Of a DNA stretch of 64,000 nt, positions 53,483 to 62,919 are shown piece by piece (positions within the stretch are counted from its first letter, which is position 1; each line of letters opens with the position of its first letter). A model generated the notes under the pieces. It saw only the letters and a program-made list of their open reading frames with translations, was not told the DNA's origin and did not search any database. The DNA is taken from positions 96,275 through 160,274 of the forward strand of contig DASXVE010000012.1 in NCBI GenBank assembly GCA_036504445.1. Reading direction: 5' to 3'. The stretch is from Candidatus Aquicultor sp. (GTDB lineage Bacteria > Actinomycetota > Aquicultoria > Aquicultorales > Aquicultoraceae). The position numbers and the translations under genes were made by a program.

Positions 53483-54267
53483 TAGATACCTTACATAAGG
53501 CGCTGGAATCGTTCAAGCGGTCTTCCGGCTCATGCGGGATATTTAGCGATCTCGACGGGACGCTAAGCGGCATCGCCCCCACGCCTCAACAAGCAACAAT
53601 CAGCGAAGAGGTGCGGCAGATAATCAGAGCGCTGGTAGAGAAATATGCGGTAGTATCCGTTGTAAGCGGACGAAATTCCGACGACGCAAAGAAAATCGTC
53701 GGAGTCGATGATATCGTATACGTTGGAAACCACGGGCTTGAATGGATCCAGAACGGTACGCAGCATTATGTAGATAATGCTGCCGAATACATAGCTCTAG
53801 CCCCACAACTTTCTACGGAACTTTCGCGTGTGCTCAATGTGCCCGGCATCGTACTTGAGATAAAAAAACTCGGCTTTTCCGTGCACTACCGTCTTGCCGA
53901 AGATAAACCGGCAACCGAAGCGCTCGTAAAAGCGGCAATAGCGCCGGTTTTGCAAAAGTATCCGGTGCGCGCATTTGAAGGGCGCTACGTTATCGAGCTC
54001 AAACCGGATGTCCCGATTAATAAGGGTGATGCGGTCGTGGCACTGATCAGGCATTATGGTCTTCGGAATGCCATATACATAGGCGACGATATTACCGATG
54101 TCGATGCGTTTACCGCGCTCAGAGAGCTGCAAGCCAAAGGAACATTGCACTCGGTTTCAGTCGGCGTCATGTCACACGAGAGCGCACCCGAGATAGAGCT
54201 GGAAGCTGACTACGTTGTGCCGGACGTTGCCGCGGTGCAGGCGCTTCTCGGGTGGTTGGCAAGTTAG
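53479..54267 (+). CDS. otsB: Trehalose-6-phosphate phosphatase-like HAD protein
   Basis: The 262-residue HAD phosphatase of the OtsB type has the motif I aspartates in GIFSDLDGTLSGIAPTP, cap domain typical of T6P phosphatases (YVGNHGLEWI) and motif IV in AIYIGDDITDVDAFTAL. T6P phosphatase is the family activity, but the T6P synthase otsA is absent and the coupled GT4 gene might make a different phosphorylated sugar. Family membership is firm; substrate is inferred. Confidence 0.85.
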   Translation: MIDTLHKALESFKRSSGSCGIFSDLDGTLSGIAPTPQQATISEEVRQIIRALVEKYAVVSVVSGRNSDDAKKIVGVDDIVYVGNHGLEWIQNGTQHYVDNAAEYIALAPQLSTELSRVLNVPGIVLEIKKLGFSVHYRLAEDKPATEALVKAAIAPVLQKYPVRAFEGRYVIELKPDVPINKGDAVVALIRHYGLRNAIYIGDDITDVDAFTALRELQAKGTLHSVSVGVMSHESAPEIELEADYVVPDVAAVQALLGWLAS

Positions 54268-54306
54268 TATAAGCACTTAGTGGTTTTTGCAACCGCATAC
54301 CTCTCA

Positions 54307-54335
54307 TTGATTGAAACCCTCAAGCAAAATACAAT
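54307..54335 (+). promoter_or_regulatory. Promoter placing the start site at the queH ATG
   Basis: TTGATT (54307-54312), 17 nt and TACAAT (54330-54335) would start transcription at about 54342-54343, which is the ATG of queH. There is no Shine-Dalgarno sequence ahead of that ATG. This is consistent with leaderless translation. Confidence 0.35.
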
Positions 54336-54342
54336 ATATAAC

Positions 54343-54909
54343 ATGGAACGAATCTTATTACACACGTGCTGCGGGCCGTGTTTTATCTACCCGCATAGCG
54401 TGCTTACCGAGACATATGAAATAGAGGCGTATTACTTCAATCCGAATATACACCCATCAATGGAGTATATCCGGCGCTTGGAGGCACTCTCGGATTACTG
54501 CAAAGCGAACGAGGTTGTGCTGCATGTAGGCGAATACGATCCGCTTGTCTATCTTCGCGCTGTATCCGGTAGTGAGGATGCCCGCTGCGGGATGTGTTAT
54601 AGTATTAGGCTGATGGAGGCCGCCCGTTTTGCGGCCGCTCAGGGGTTTAGCGCTTTAACGACTACGCTTTCCGTAAGCCCGTATCAGGACCACGAACTTT
54701 TGCAGCGGATCGGCGCCGAGGCCGCGCAAGCGTACGGCATCGAATTCCGCTACTTTGATTTTCGACCCGGATTTAGGGGCGCACAGGAACGGGCAAAAGA
54801 GCTGGGGATGTACCGGCAGCCGTATTGCGGTTGCATCTACAGCGAGCTTGAACGTTACGCCAAGAAGCTGGGCAAGGCCGAAGAACGAGCATGGACAAAA
54901 ACCGAGTAA
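54343..54909 (+). CDS. queH: Epoxyqueuosine reductase QueH
   Basis: The 188-residue protein (DUF208 family) has clustered cysteines HTCCGPC (C9, C10, C13), RCGMC and YCGC for iron-sulfur and metal binding. QueH reduces epoxyqueuosine to queuosine in tRNA, replacing QueG. The neighbours queA and tgt are the preceding steps of the pathway. ATG 54343 gives the usual N terminus (MERILLHTCCGPC); GTG 54280 would add 21 atypical residues. Confidence 0.9.
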   Translation: MERILLHTCCGPCFIYPHSVLTETYEIEAYYFNPNIHPSMEYIRRLEALSDYCKANEVVLHVGEYDPLVYLRAVSGSEDARCGMCYSIRLMEAARFAAAQGFSALTTTLSVSPYQDHELLQRIGAEAAQAYGIEFRYFDFRPGFRGAQERAKELGMYRQPYCGCIYSELERYAKKLGKAEERAWTKTE

Positions 54910-54954
54910 GACATAAATAAGCATTAGATATTGATTCGTTGTTAAGGCGGCAAT

Positions 54955-55977
54955 GTGAGGACTGAAGAATTCGATTACGATTTACCCAAGGAATTAATAG
55001 CTCAAGACCCGGTTGAGCCGCGAGATGCCTCGCGGCTTATGGTTGTCGACCGGAAAACCGGTTTAATCGAACACAAAATATTTCGCGACGTACAGGATTA
55101 TCTTCGGGCGGGCGATTGTCTTGTTATAAACAACACGCGGGTGATACCGGCTCGCTTGAAAGGCGAGAAAGCGCACACCGGCGGCAAAGTCGAGATCTTC
55201 TTGCTGGCCGAAGTAGAGAAGAATCTGTGGGAAGCTCTGGTAAAGCCCGGTAGGCGGCTGCAACCCGGCGCTGAAGTTGTTTTCGGTGACGGCAGGCTTA
55301 TCGCCAAGATCGAAAAGCGTTTAGCCGGTGGGGAACGCCTTGTGTCGTTTAGCTATGAGGGCGATTTTGACGAGCTTATAGATGAACTCGGGAATGTGCC
55401 GTTGCCCCCATACATTACAAAACCGCTCGATACGATGGACAGGTACCAGACGATCTACGCCCAAGAGCGCGGTTCGGTGGCTGCGCCGACGGCCGGCTTG
55501 CACTTTACGCCGCAACTCATGAAGCGGATCGACGAACAGGGGATTACCAATGTAGCCGTTACCCTGCGGGTCGGCATCGACACGTTTCGCCCGGTCCGAG
55601 AAGAAATTCTTGAAGACCACAAAATGCACAGCGAGCTCTACAGCGTTACGCCCGACGCAGCGGCCGTGATCAACGAGGCGAAGCAGCGGGGCGACCGCAT
55701 CGTCGCGGTCGGCACGACATCGGTGCGTGTGCTCGAAAGCGCCGGCAGAAATGGAACACTTGAGGCCGGTACCGGCAGCACAAGTCTATTTATCTATCCC
55801 GGTTATGAGTTTAGAATGGTCGATACTATGATAACGAACTTCCACTTGCCGAAATCGACGCTTCTCATGATGGTTGCGGCCTTTGCCGGAAAAGACCTCA
55901 TTATGAAGGCGTATGCTGAAGCGGTAAAAGAACGCTACCGGTTCTTTAGCTTCGGCGACGCTATGCTTATTTTGTAA
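54955..55977 (+). CDS. queA: S-adenosylmethionine:tRNA ribosyltransferase-isomerase
   Basis: The 340-residue QueA transfers and rearranges the ribose of SAM onto preQ1 in tRNA. Signatures include FDYDLPKELIAQDPVEPRD, VINNTRVIPARLKG, PLPPYITKPLD, AAPTAGLHFTPQLM and FHLPKSTLLMMVAAFAG. GTG 54955 with AAGGCGG upstream. A GNAT-like remnant separates it from tgt. Confidence 0.95.
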   Translation: MRTEEFDYDLPKELIAQDPVEPRDASRLMVVDRKTGLIEHKIFRDVQDYLRAGDCLVINNTRVIPARLKGEKAHTGGKVEIFLLAEVEKNLWEALVKPGRRLQPGAEVVFGDGRLIAKIEKRLAGGERLVSFSYEGDFDELIDELGNVPLPPYITKPLDTMDRYQTIYAQERGSVAAPTAGLHFTPQLMKRIDEQGITNVAVTLRVGIDTFRPVREEILEDHKMHSELYSVTPDAAAVINEAKQRGDRIVAVGTTSVRVLESAGRNGTLEAGTGSTSLFIYPGYEFRMVDTMITNFHLPKSTLLMMVAAFAGKDLIMKAYAEAVKERYRFFSFGDAMLIL

Positions 55978-56022
55978 CAGATAAAAGTTAAGCAGGTGAG
56001 CACAATTACTACAGGGAATTAT

Positions 56023-57301
<1,279 letters not shown>

Positions 57302-57388
57302 AAGGGAAGATATCAACAAAGATATTCGTAAAGAGCAGAATCAAAACGTTGTTATACCGGAGAAAGATGATGCAGTAAAGGAGTCAAT

Positions 57389-57688
57389 ATGCTAACAGGC
57401 CAAACCAGCGGTACGCTCGTGATCATCATCTATATCTTTATATTCATCGCAATTTACTACTTCCTGCTCGTTCTGCCGCAGCGCAGGCGGGCGCAAGAGC
57501 GCGGTAATATCATCAGTAATCTTAAAGTAAACGACAACGTGGTCACGATCGCCGGCATATACGGCAAGGTTAAAAGCATCGAGGAAGATACAGTTATGCT
57601 TGAGATCGCCGATGGTGTTGTGATAAAAGTCGCAAAAGACGCCGTCGCAGGGATTATCATACCGGGAGCGGAAAATCCGCCGTCATAG
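57389..57688 (+). CDS. yajC: Preprotein translocase accessory subunit YajC
   Basis: The 99-residue protein has one N-terminal membrane helix (VIIIYIFIFIAIYYFLLVLPQRR, quoted in part) and a cytosolic domain with LKVNDNVVTIAGIYGKVKSI, the YajC signature. It associates with SecDF and YidC. The tgt-yajC order is common; secD and secF, which usually follow, are absent and xerC comes instead. Confidence 0.9.
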   Translation: MLTGQTSGTLVIIIYIFIFIAIYYFLLVLPQRRRAQERGNIISNLKVNDNVVTIAGIYGKVKSIEEDTVMLEIADGVVIKVAKDAVAGIIIPGAENPPS

Positions 57689-57788
57689 GAAACGCCAGGA
57701 CAACCGCCGAGCCAGTCGGAATAAGCAGGAATACTAAAGTAAAGCGAAGAATTCTACTACTAAACACAATTTGCAGGATGGATGCAGC

Positions 57789-58688
57789 ATGGATGAAGCC
57801 CTCGACCGTTTTGTCACATTTCTAGCCGCAGAGCGAAACCTCTCCGAGAACACCGTCGATGCATACGGGAGCGATATCCGCCAATTCCTTGGATACATAA
57901 ACGAGGCGGGTATCGATTATACAAAGGTGACATATAAAACGCTTCGAAACTATCTTGGCTACTTACAGGTTAAAAAAATCGGAAGACGCAGCATCTCGCG
58001 TAAGCTCTCCGCCATCCGCGCCTTTTACGCGTATAGCAACCGTACCGGTGCCGTCGATGTAAACCCTGCGGAACTGGTATCGGCGCCAAAAGCCGAGCGT
58101 AAACTCCCGAAGTTTATGCAAGAGGACTCGGTCGTCATGCTGCTGTCCGCGCCCGATATTTCAACACCGGCCGGCCTTCGCGATAAGGCGATGCTCGAAA
58201 TGCTCTACGCCGCCGGTATTAGGGTAAGCGAGTTGGTGGGCCTCGATCTTGATAGCATCAACTACGGCTCGCTCGAGGTAAAAGTACTTGGAAAGGGCAG
58301 GAAAGAGCGCATCGTACCTATTCACAATGACGCGGCGAACGCCGTTCGCAGCTATCTAAAAGACGGCCGAACCACAATGACGGCAAAACGAAAACCCGAG
58401 GCAGGCGCGACAAAAGCCCTATTCCTTAACTACATGGGCGAGCGTTTATCAACGCACGGCGTTCGCTTGATTATGTCGAAGTATGTGAGGCAGGTGGGTT
58501 TGAGTTGCGGGATAACCCCACACGCGGTTCGCCACTCATTTGCCACGCACTTGCTGGAAGCGGGGGCCGATCTTCGCTACGTTCAGGAGCTTCTTGGGCA
58601 CGTTGATTTATCTTCAACGCAGGTTTATACTCATTTAAGCAAGGCACGACTCAAGGACATTTACATGCGCTCGCACCCGCGCGCGTAA
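57789..58688 (+). CDS. xerC: Tyrosine recombinase XerC
   Basis: The 299-residue recombinase has an N-terminal core-binding domain and catalytic residues in YAAGIRVSELVGLD (R), VLGKGRKERIVP (K), TPHAVRHSFATHLLE (H, R), LLGHVDLSSTQVYTHL (H and nucleophile Y). It is the second Xer protein of the window; adjacency to a WhiG-type sigma gene matches the actinobacterial xerC-whiG neighbourhood. ATG 57789 is preferred over TTG 57771. Confidence 0.88.
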   Translation: MDEALDRFVTFLAAERNLSENTVDAYGSDIRQFLGYINEAGIDYTKVTYKTLRNYLGYLQVKKIGRRSISRKLSAIRAFYAYSNRTGAVDVNPAELVSAPKAERKLPKFMQEDSVVMLLSAPDISTPAGLRDKAMLEMLYAAGIRVSELVGLDLDSINYGSLEVKVLGKGRKERIVPIHNDAANAVRSYLKDGRTTMTAKRKPEAGATKALFLNYMGERLSTHGVRLIMSKYVRQVGLSCGITPHAVRHSFATHLLEAGADLRYVQELLGHVDLSSTQVYTHLSKARLKDIYMRSHPRA

Positions 58689-58809
58689 TATTCGCTAAAC
58701 TTTTTAATAAACAAAACGATATTGTAGGTAAGGCTTTTTATAGCACGTTTTACAGCAATTAGTCGCGACAGCCGTGCTCGCAAAAGGGCACACGGGCATG
58801 GAGGCAGCA

Positions 58810-59595
58810 GTGGAGCTACGACGCGAAACAAACATAAGCGAGCTTTGGTTAGACTTTAAAACAAACGAATGCCAGGATGCCCGCGATAATCTTATCCTTC
58901 ATTACGCGCCGCTTGTAAAATACATTGCCGGCCGTATTTCCGCAAACTTGCCCCAAAGCGTTGACCAGGCAGACCTTGTTAGCTATGGTATTTTCGGGCT
59001 TATCGATGCCATCGAAAAGTTCGATATGAGCCGCGAGATCAAATTCGAGACATATGCGATCAACAGGATTAAAGGCGCAATTATCGACGAGATACGTGCC
59101 CTCGATTGGGTTCCGCGCTCGGTTCGTTACCGTGCCCGCCAGCTAGAACGCGTTTTCTACGATCTTGAGAATCAGCTCAGACGCCCGCCGACGGATCAAG
59201 AAGTCGCACAGGCGATGGGCGTCACCGTAGAAGAGCATAATGACCTTCTAAGCCAGCTCAGCTACACATCCGTGCTAGCCTTAGAAGAACTCTGGAACGT
59301 TGGCGATAAAGACGATAAGGTCAGCCTCATCGACAGTATCGAAGACGCATCAAGCCCCGATCCTGCGCAAACCTTCGAGTTCGCTGAGATCAAAGAGATA
59401 CTTGCCGACGCCATCCGCAAACTCCCGGAACGCGAGCGCACGGTTATCTCATTCTACTACTACGACGGCCTCACACTTCGCGAAATAGGCGAAATTTTGG
59501 GCGTCACCGAATCCCGCGTCTCCCAGCTGCACACAAAAGCGATCCTTCGCCTCAAAGCAAAAATGCGCAGCGCGCAGGTAATCCAGAGGGATTAG
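58810..59595 (+). CDS. whiG: RNA polymerase sigma factor, WhiG/FliA type
   Basis: The 261-residue sigma-70 family protein has region 2 (DLVSYGIFGLIDAIEKFD; FETYAINRIKGAIIDEIRALDW, in part), region 3 (RPPTDQEVAQAMGVTVEEH) and region 4 (LTLREIGEILGVTESRVSQLHTKAI, in part). The WVPRSVR motif after region 2 is typical of the FliA/WhiG group. GTG 58810 follows GGAGG (58800-58804) at 5 nt; ATG 58798 overlaps that site and GTG 58774 lacks one. It controls motility or sporulation genes in other bacteria; no such genes are in the window. Confidence 0.88.
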   Translation: MELRRETNISELWLDFKTNECQDARDNLILHYAPLVKYIAGRISANLPQSVDQADLVSYGIFGLIDAIEKFDMSREIKFETYAINRIKGAIIDEIRALDWVPRSVRYRARQLERVFYDLENQLRRPPTDQEVAQAMGVTVEEHNDLLSQLSYTSVLALEELWNVGDKDDKVSLIDSIEDASSPDPAQTFEFAEIKEILADAIRKLPERERTVISFYYYDGLTLREIGEILGVTESRVSQLHTKAILRLKAKMRSAQVIQRD

Positions 59596-59669
59596 CTAGA
59601 ACAAGCGAATCAAAGACCAAACATCACCAACGCAAATGGATTAAAGAAGCCCTGATTAAAAGACTCACG

Positions 59670-59997
59670 TCATTTAGTTCGAATCCGATCCGGAGAGCCA
59701 AAAAGTCCTAATTCGAACTTTTTATGCACGAATAGAATTTCGTATATAGGAGTGAATTCAGCTCTGGCAACAGAGCCGTCTTTATTTATATAGACTTTTT
59801 TGAAAATCGCATTATTAAATAACTCTTTTGTCGGTTCCAAGCCATTCTTGTAACCGATTCCGCAGCTCGTAGCCGCTTTAATTGCCAGCATTAATCTGCG
59901 TTCGATTAAATCGGTCTGTGCTGTTATAGCGGTTAGCAGCTCTTGAGCTTCATTCATTTCCTTGTCTATGCGGTCTTTCTCTTCCTGTAAAACCCGA
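59670..59997 (-). pseudogene. Serine site-specific recombinase, C-terminal remnant
   Basis: About 109 codons encode a coiled coil (VLQEEKDRIDKEMNEAQELL) and NGLEPTKELFNNAIFKKVYI, a pattern typical of the C-terminal part of large serine recombinases. The 5' part ends exactly at the left inverted repeat of the IS1634-type element; the other side of the element does not continue the gene. The final residues (LFGSPDRIRTK) are encoded by a tRNA 3'-end-like sequence on the opposite strand. Confidence 0.7.
59677..59700 (+). other. tRNA 3'-end-like fragment, probable attachment-site remnant
   Basis: In order: conserved G, T-loop TTCGAAT, a 5-nt T-stem arm CCGAT, a 7-nt acceptor arm CCGGAGA, discriminator G and CCA. 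This is the exact layout of a tRNA 3' end, but the matching 5' half is absent upstream (the 5 nt expected to pair are TTTAG). It lies at the 3' end of the serine-recombinase remnant and at the border between housekeeping and accessory DNA, as expected for an att core. Confidence 0.6.
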
Positions 59998-61852
59998 GTT
60001 CCGCAGTTGATAGGCATTCTTAGCCGCTTTAAAACCCAAATGTGCAGGCAGGAAGCCGTGTCGCATCATGGAATGACAAGCAAGCGTAGGCACACGTTAT
60101 GCACCATTGCCCTTGACTGTAGGTTTAAATCTCCATAGCATGTAGGCATGTACTTGCGAACGATATCCCGGAAGAACAAAGACGGCTCAGTTGTTCGATA
60201 CCTACAGCTAGCCCACAATGTGCGAAACGAAAAAGGACAAGCCCAAGCCAATGTCGTCTACTCCTTCGGACGAGAAGATCAGCTCGACCGTGAAGCTTTA
60301 GCCCGATTGGTGAAAAGCATCGCTCGCTTTCTTGAGCCGGGCGAAGCCCCGGAAGCATCGGCCGGGCTCTCTTTTATCTCCTCAAAGCCGTATGGGGCGG
60401 CCTACCTTCTGGACTGCCTCTGGCATCGCCTTGATATTGGTGAGACGCTTAAAGGGCTACTGAAAGACCGGCGCTTTGCAGTCGACGTCGAGCGCGTCAT
60501 TTTCGCCCTTGTTGCCAACCGCGCACTTGCCCCCACCTCGAAACGAGCGGCAACCGCGTGGGTGGAGCATGATGCCGTTATCGACCGCCTGGGCAGCTTA
60601 AGCGATGATCATGCCTACCGGGCGATGGATTTTCTTCTTGAGGCCGATGACGCCATCCAGCGCGAGGTCTTCTTTTCCGCTGCCGACCTTTTAAACCTTG
60701 AAGTCGATTTGCTCTTCTTCGACACCACCTCGACCTACTTTGAAACGGAAGAAGAGGACGATTTTAGAATGTACGGACACTCGAAAGACAGGCGTGAGGA
60801 CCGGCCCCAGGTTGTGGTGGGCCTTGCGGTCACCCGCGAGGGCATCCCGGTGAGGGCCTGGACGTTTCAGGGCAACACCGCCGATATGAGCGTAATCCAG
60901 AAGGTCAAAGACGATCTTCGGCAGTGGCGCCTGAATCGGGTTATCTGGTGTCTAGATCGGGGATTTACCTCGGAGGAGAACCTGCGCTATCTTACGCGAG
61001 CCGGTGGCGGCTACATCGCCGGGGAGAAACTTCGCTCTGGCACCCCGCTCACCGAGGCCGCGCTCTCGAGGGCCGGGCGCTTTTCTGTGGTAAAAGACAA
61101 CCTCAAGGTCAAAGAGATCACCGTCGGCGACGGTGAACGGAGACGCCGCTATGTGCTCTGCGTCAACCCGGCAGAAGCGGAGCGGGATCGGCTACAGCGG
61201 GAGGAGACCATCGCCCGCCTTGAGGAAGAGCTTGCAGCATTAAAGCAACTCAAAGGCAAGCCCCACAAAAAGGCGGCCTGTGAGCTACGTGCCCATAAAA
61301 GCTTGGGGCGCTATCTCAAACAAAAATCCGACGGCACCCTTGCAATCGCCAAGGCCAAGATCAAAGCAGAAGCAAAACTTGATGGCAAATTCTTGCTTTC
61401 AACCTCCGATGACACCCTCTCGGCGGAAGACATTGCCCTTGGCTACAAGCAGCTTGCAGAAGTCGAGCGAGGATTTAGAGACTTAAAGCACACCCTGGAG
61501 CTTCGGCCCATCTACCACAGAAAGGAGGAGCGCATCCGTGCCCACGTCACCCTATGCTTTCTCGCATTGCTGTGTATCCGGGTAGCCGAGATGGAGGCGA
61601 AGAAAACCTGGCGGGCCATAAAATCGGAATTGAACCGGATGCACCTCGGGGCGTTCGCCGGTCCCACCGGCAAGGTGCTCAAGCGAACCGAGATGACCCC
61701 AGCTCAAAGGGACATATTTGCTGCTCTTTCGATCAAAGAGCCACCGCTTTTCATCGAGATAGTTCCGTAGGCACACACGCTTTTTTTGCTGATCTTCATT
61801 CCCCCTGCATAACGGCCTGTTTTGGGCTGCATTTGTCTACGAACTGCGGAAC
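59998..61852 (+). mobile_element. IS1634-family insertion sequence
   Basis: The ends are imperfect inverted repeats: GTTCCGCAGTTGATAGGCA at 59998-60016 and, read inward from 61852, GTTCCGCAGTTCGTAGACA (16 of 19 identical). Between them is one intact transposase gene (60148-61770). The flanks (ACCCGA on the left, CCCAGT on the right) are not identical, so no clean target duplication is visible. The 150 nt before the transposase hold no other gene. Confidence 0.75.
60148..61770 (+). CDS. IS1634-family DDE transposase
   Basis: The 540-residue transposase of the IS4 supergroup has catalytic acids D192 (LFFDTTSTYFE), D270 (IWCLDRGFTSEENL) and E440 in YKQLAEVERGFRDLKHTL, a YREK-type signature. The N-terminal MYLRTISRKNKDGSVVRYLQ is characteristic of IS1634 relatives. 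A coiled-coil insertion (about 340-375) precedes the last acid. The frame is intact, so the element may still be active. Confidence 0.92.
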   Translation: MYLRTISRKNKDGSVVRYLQLAHNVRNEKGQAQANVVYSFGREDQLDREALARLVKSIARFLEPGEAPEASAGLSFISSKPYGAAYLLDCLWHRLDIGETLKGLLKDRRFAVDVERVIFALVANRALAPTSKRAATAWVEHDAVIDRLGSLSDDHAYRAMDFLLEADDAIQREVFFSAADLLNLEVDLLFFDTTSTYFETEEEDDFRMYGHSKDRREDRPQVVVGLAVTREGIPVRAWTFQGNTADMSVIQKVKDDLRQWRLNRVIWCLDRGFTSEENLRYLTRAGGGYIAGEKLRSGTPLTEAALSRAGRFSVVKDNLKVKEITVGDGERRRRYVLCVNPAEAERDRLQREETIARLEEELAALKQLKGKPHKKAACELRAHKSLGRYLKQKSDGTLAIAKAKIKAEAKLDGKFLLSTSDDTLSAEDIALGYKQLAEVERGFRDLKHTLELRPIYHRKEERIRAHVTLCFLALLCIRVAEMEAKKTWRAIKSELNRMHLGAFAGPTGKVLKRTEMTPAQRDIFAALSIKEPPLFIEIVP

Positions 61853-61874
61853 CCCAGTGAGGAGGACAGCAAGT

Positions 61875-61982
61875 ATGAATATTAGTAGGATTAAAGACTT
61901 TCGTTTATTATGGTTGATTGCTGTTACGTTGCTAATTTTTAGCATCCCTTTGGTAACCGCTTTGGCTGCCGCTCAGCGATGA
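61875..61982 (+). CDS. 35-residue exported or membrane peptide
   Basis: GAGGAGG (61859-61865) lies 9 nt before ATG 61875; the peptide reads basic N terminus (NISRIKDFR), a hydrophobic stretch (LLWLIAVTLLIFSIPLVTAL) and AAAQR-stop. It is little more than a signal peptide with an ALA-A cleavage-like site, or a single-helix small membrane protein. It starts 22 nt after the IS end. It may be a truncated pre-protein or a genuine small protein; no family is recognised. Confidence 0.45.
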   Translation: MNISRIKDFRLLWLIAVTLLIFSIPLVTALAAAQR

Positions 61983-62236
61983 AAGGGTGCAGTGCAATTC
62001 CTTTCACTGCCTTGATTTTACAGGTTGCCATCCACTCTTAGCTACTGGTTCAAGCTGGCGGGCTCATATTATTGATGCTGAGCCGGATAGGGGACTAAAG
62101 CAACGTTTTTGCAAGTTAATAAAGCCTTAATATATTACCCATGTAAACTACGTTGAAATGACTTTGGTTAATTGGTGTCCAAAGGAATCTACTTAGACGC
62201 TAGCGCTAAAGCACAGTTGCTCCAAAAGTTCGAAAA
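61983..62236. other. Intergenic stretch with weak hairpin and repeat copy
   Basis: No gene is seen in this stretch. GCAGTG/CACTGC (about 61990-62011) can form a weak stem after the small peptide gene. A 19-nt repeat copy (62219-62237) lies at the end. Confidence 0.4.
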
Positions 62237-62237
62237 T
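62219..62237 (+). repeat. 19-nt direct repeat, copy 1
   Basis: GCTCCAAAAGTTCGAAAAT occurs here and again at 63749-63767 in the same orientation, each preceded by GCACA plus 3-4 variable bases. The pair brackets the AT-rich 1.5-kb segment with two accessory genes. Confidence 0.6.
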
Positions 62238-62273
62238 TGCCCGCTCCGCGGAGCAAAACATCTGTCCGGGCAA
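62237..62273 (-). terminator. Hairpin terminator for the minus-strand membrane gene
   Basis: TTGCCCG (62237-62243) pairs with CGGGCAA (62267-62273), and the palindrome GCTCCGCGGAGC (62243-62254) lies within. Read on the minus strand, the stem ends in GGGCAATTTTC, giving a short U-run just after the stop of the 62.3-kb gene. Confidence 0.5.
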
Positions 62274-62282
62274 CCTCAAATT

Positions 62283-62648
62283 CTACTGTTTGATTCTATT
62301 TCCAATAAACATTAGCCCTGCGGCACATAAATACATGCCCAGTATGAGGCCATACCATTTGAAGATTCCAGGGGTTAGAGCTAAGTAAAACCCAGCGGGT
62401 AAGGCTAAAATCACTGCAATATACATAAGGGCTGGTCGTTTGGTATACACCGATACCAAGGAAAGAATAGCAGGAACTACTATCAAGATAAAAGTATTAA
62501 CGATTGCATTTACTGAACTTGATTTCACGTATGGGTTCAAGAAATTGATCTTTAACCAAAAGTAGAAGCCAAATATGATAATGAATACCGAGAACAGGTA
62601 AGCGGCTCTCCGTACAATAAGCGAACTGCCCATATTTCTGAGAAGCAT
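62283..62648 (-). CDS. Small four-helix membrane protein, unrecognised
   Basis: The 121-residue protein is almost entirely hydrophobic helices (AYLFSVFIIIFGFYFWL; AIVNTFILIVVPAILSLVSV; LMYIAVILALPAGFYLAL; GLILGMYLCAAGLMFIG). GGTGG lies 6 nt before ATG 62648 on the minus strand. AT-rich codon use differs from the housekeeping genes. I recognise no family; its place in an accessory segment with mobile elements suggests transfer. Confidence 0.6.
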   Translation of the reverse strand: MLLRNMGSSLIVRRAAYLFSVFIIIFGFYFWLKINFLNPYVKSSSVNAIVNTFILIVVPAILSLVSVYTKRPALMYIAVILALPAGFYLALTPGIFKWYGLILGMYLCAAGLMFIGNRIKQ

Positions 62649-62743
62649 TTACACCACCCATCAAGATTAGTGCCTACCCTTGCCGTAATGATAACCAAGA
62701 ATATGGCAAACGTAAATGTATTAATAATTTAGATGAAAAGCGC

Positions 62744-62772
62744 TTGTATTAAATATTTACTATAAGTATTAT
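62744..62772 (+). promoter_or_regulatory. Possible promoter of the exported-protein gene
   Basis: TTGTAT (62744-62749), 17 nt and TATTAT (62767-62772) form a reasonable vegetative promoter in an AT-rich intergenic region. The leader would be about 140 nt and contains an orphan Shine-Dalgarno-like AAAGGAGGT near 62830. Confidence 0.3.
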
Positions 62773-62919
62773 AACATTATGGTACTAGAATACGGTATTA
62801 TGTCAAGCCAAGGCGTCAATAACATATTAAAGGAGGTATTTATAGAATAAACGTATAGGTAGCAACATAATAAGGTCAGGTTAGAGGGTAAGTTGAAGGT
62901 AGTCGTAAAGGAGGACATA

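Noticed and set aside
59600..59700. Complete tRNA gene at the whiG 3' side
   Set aside because: Only the 3' 24 nt fit a tRNA; the preceding sequence cannot form the T-stem, anticodon or acceptor 5' strand.
61554..61874. Longer frame that would extend the 35-residue peptide upstream into the IS
   Set aside because: It overlaps the transposase out of frame and lacks a start signal, whereas ATG 61875 has a clear Shine-Dalgarno sequence.
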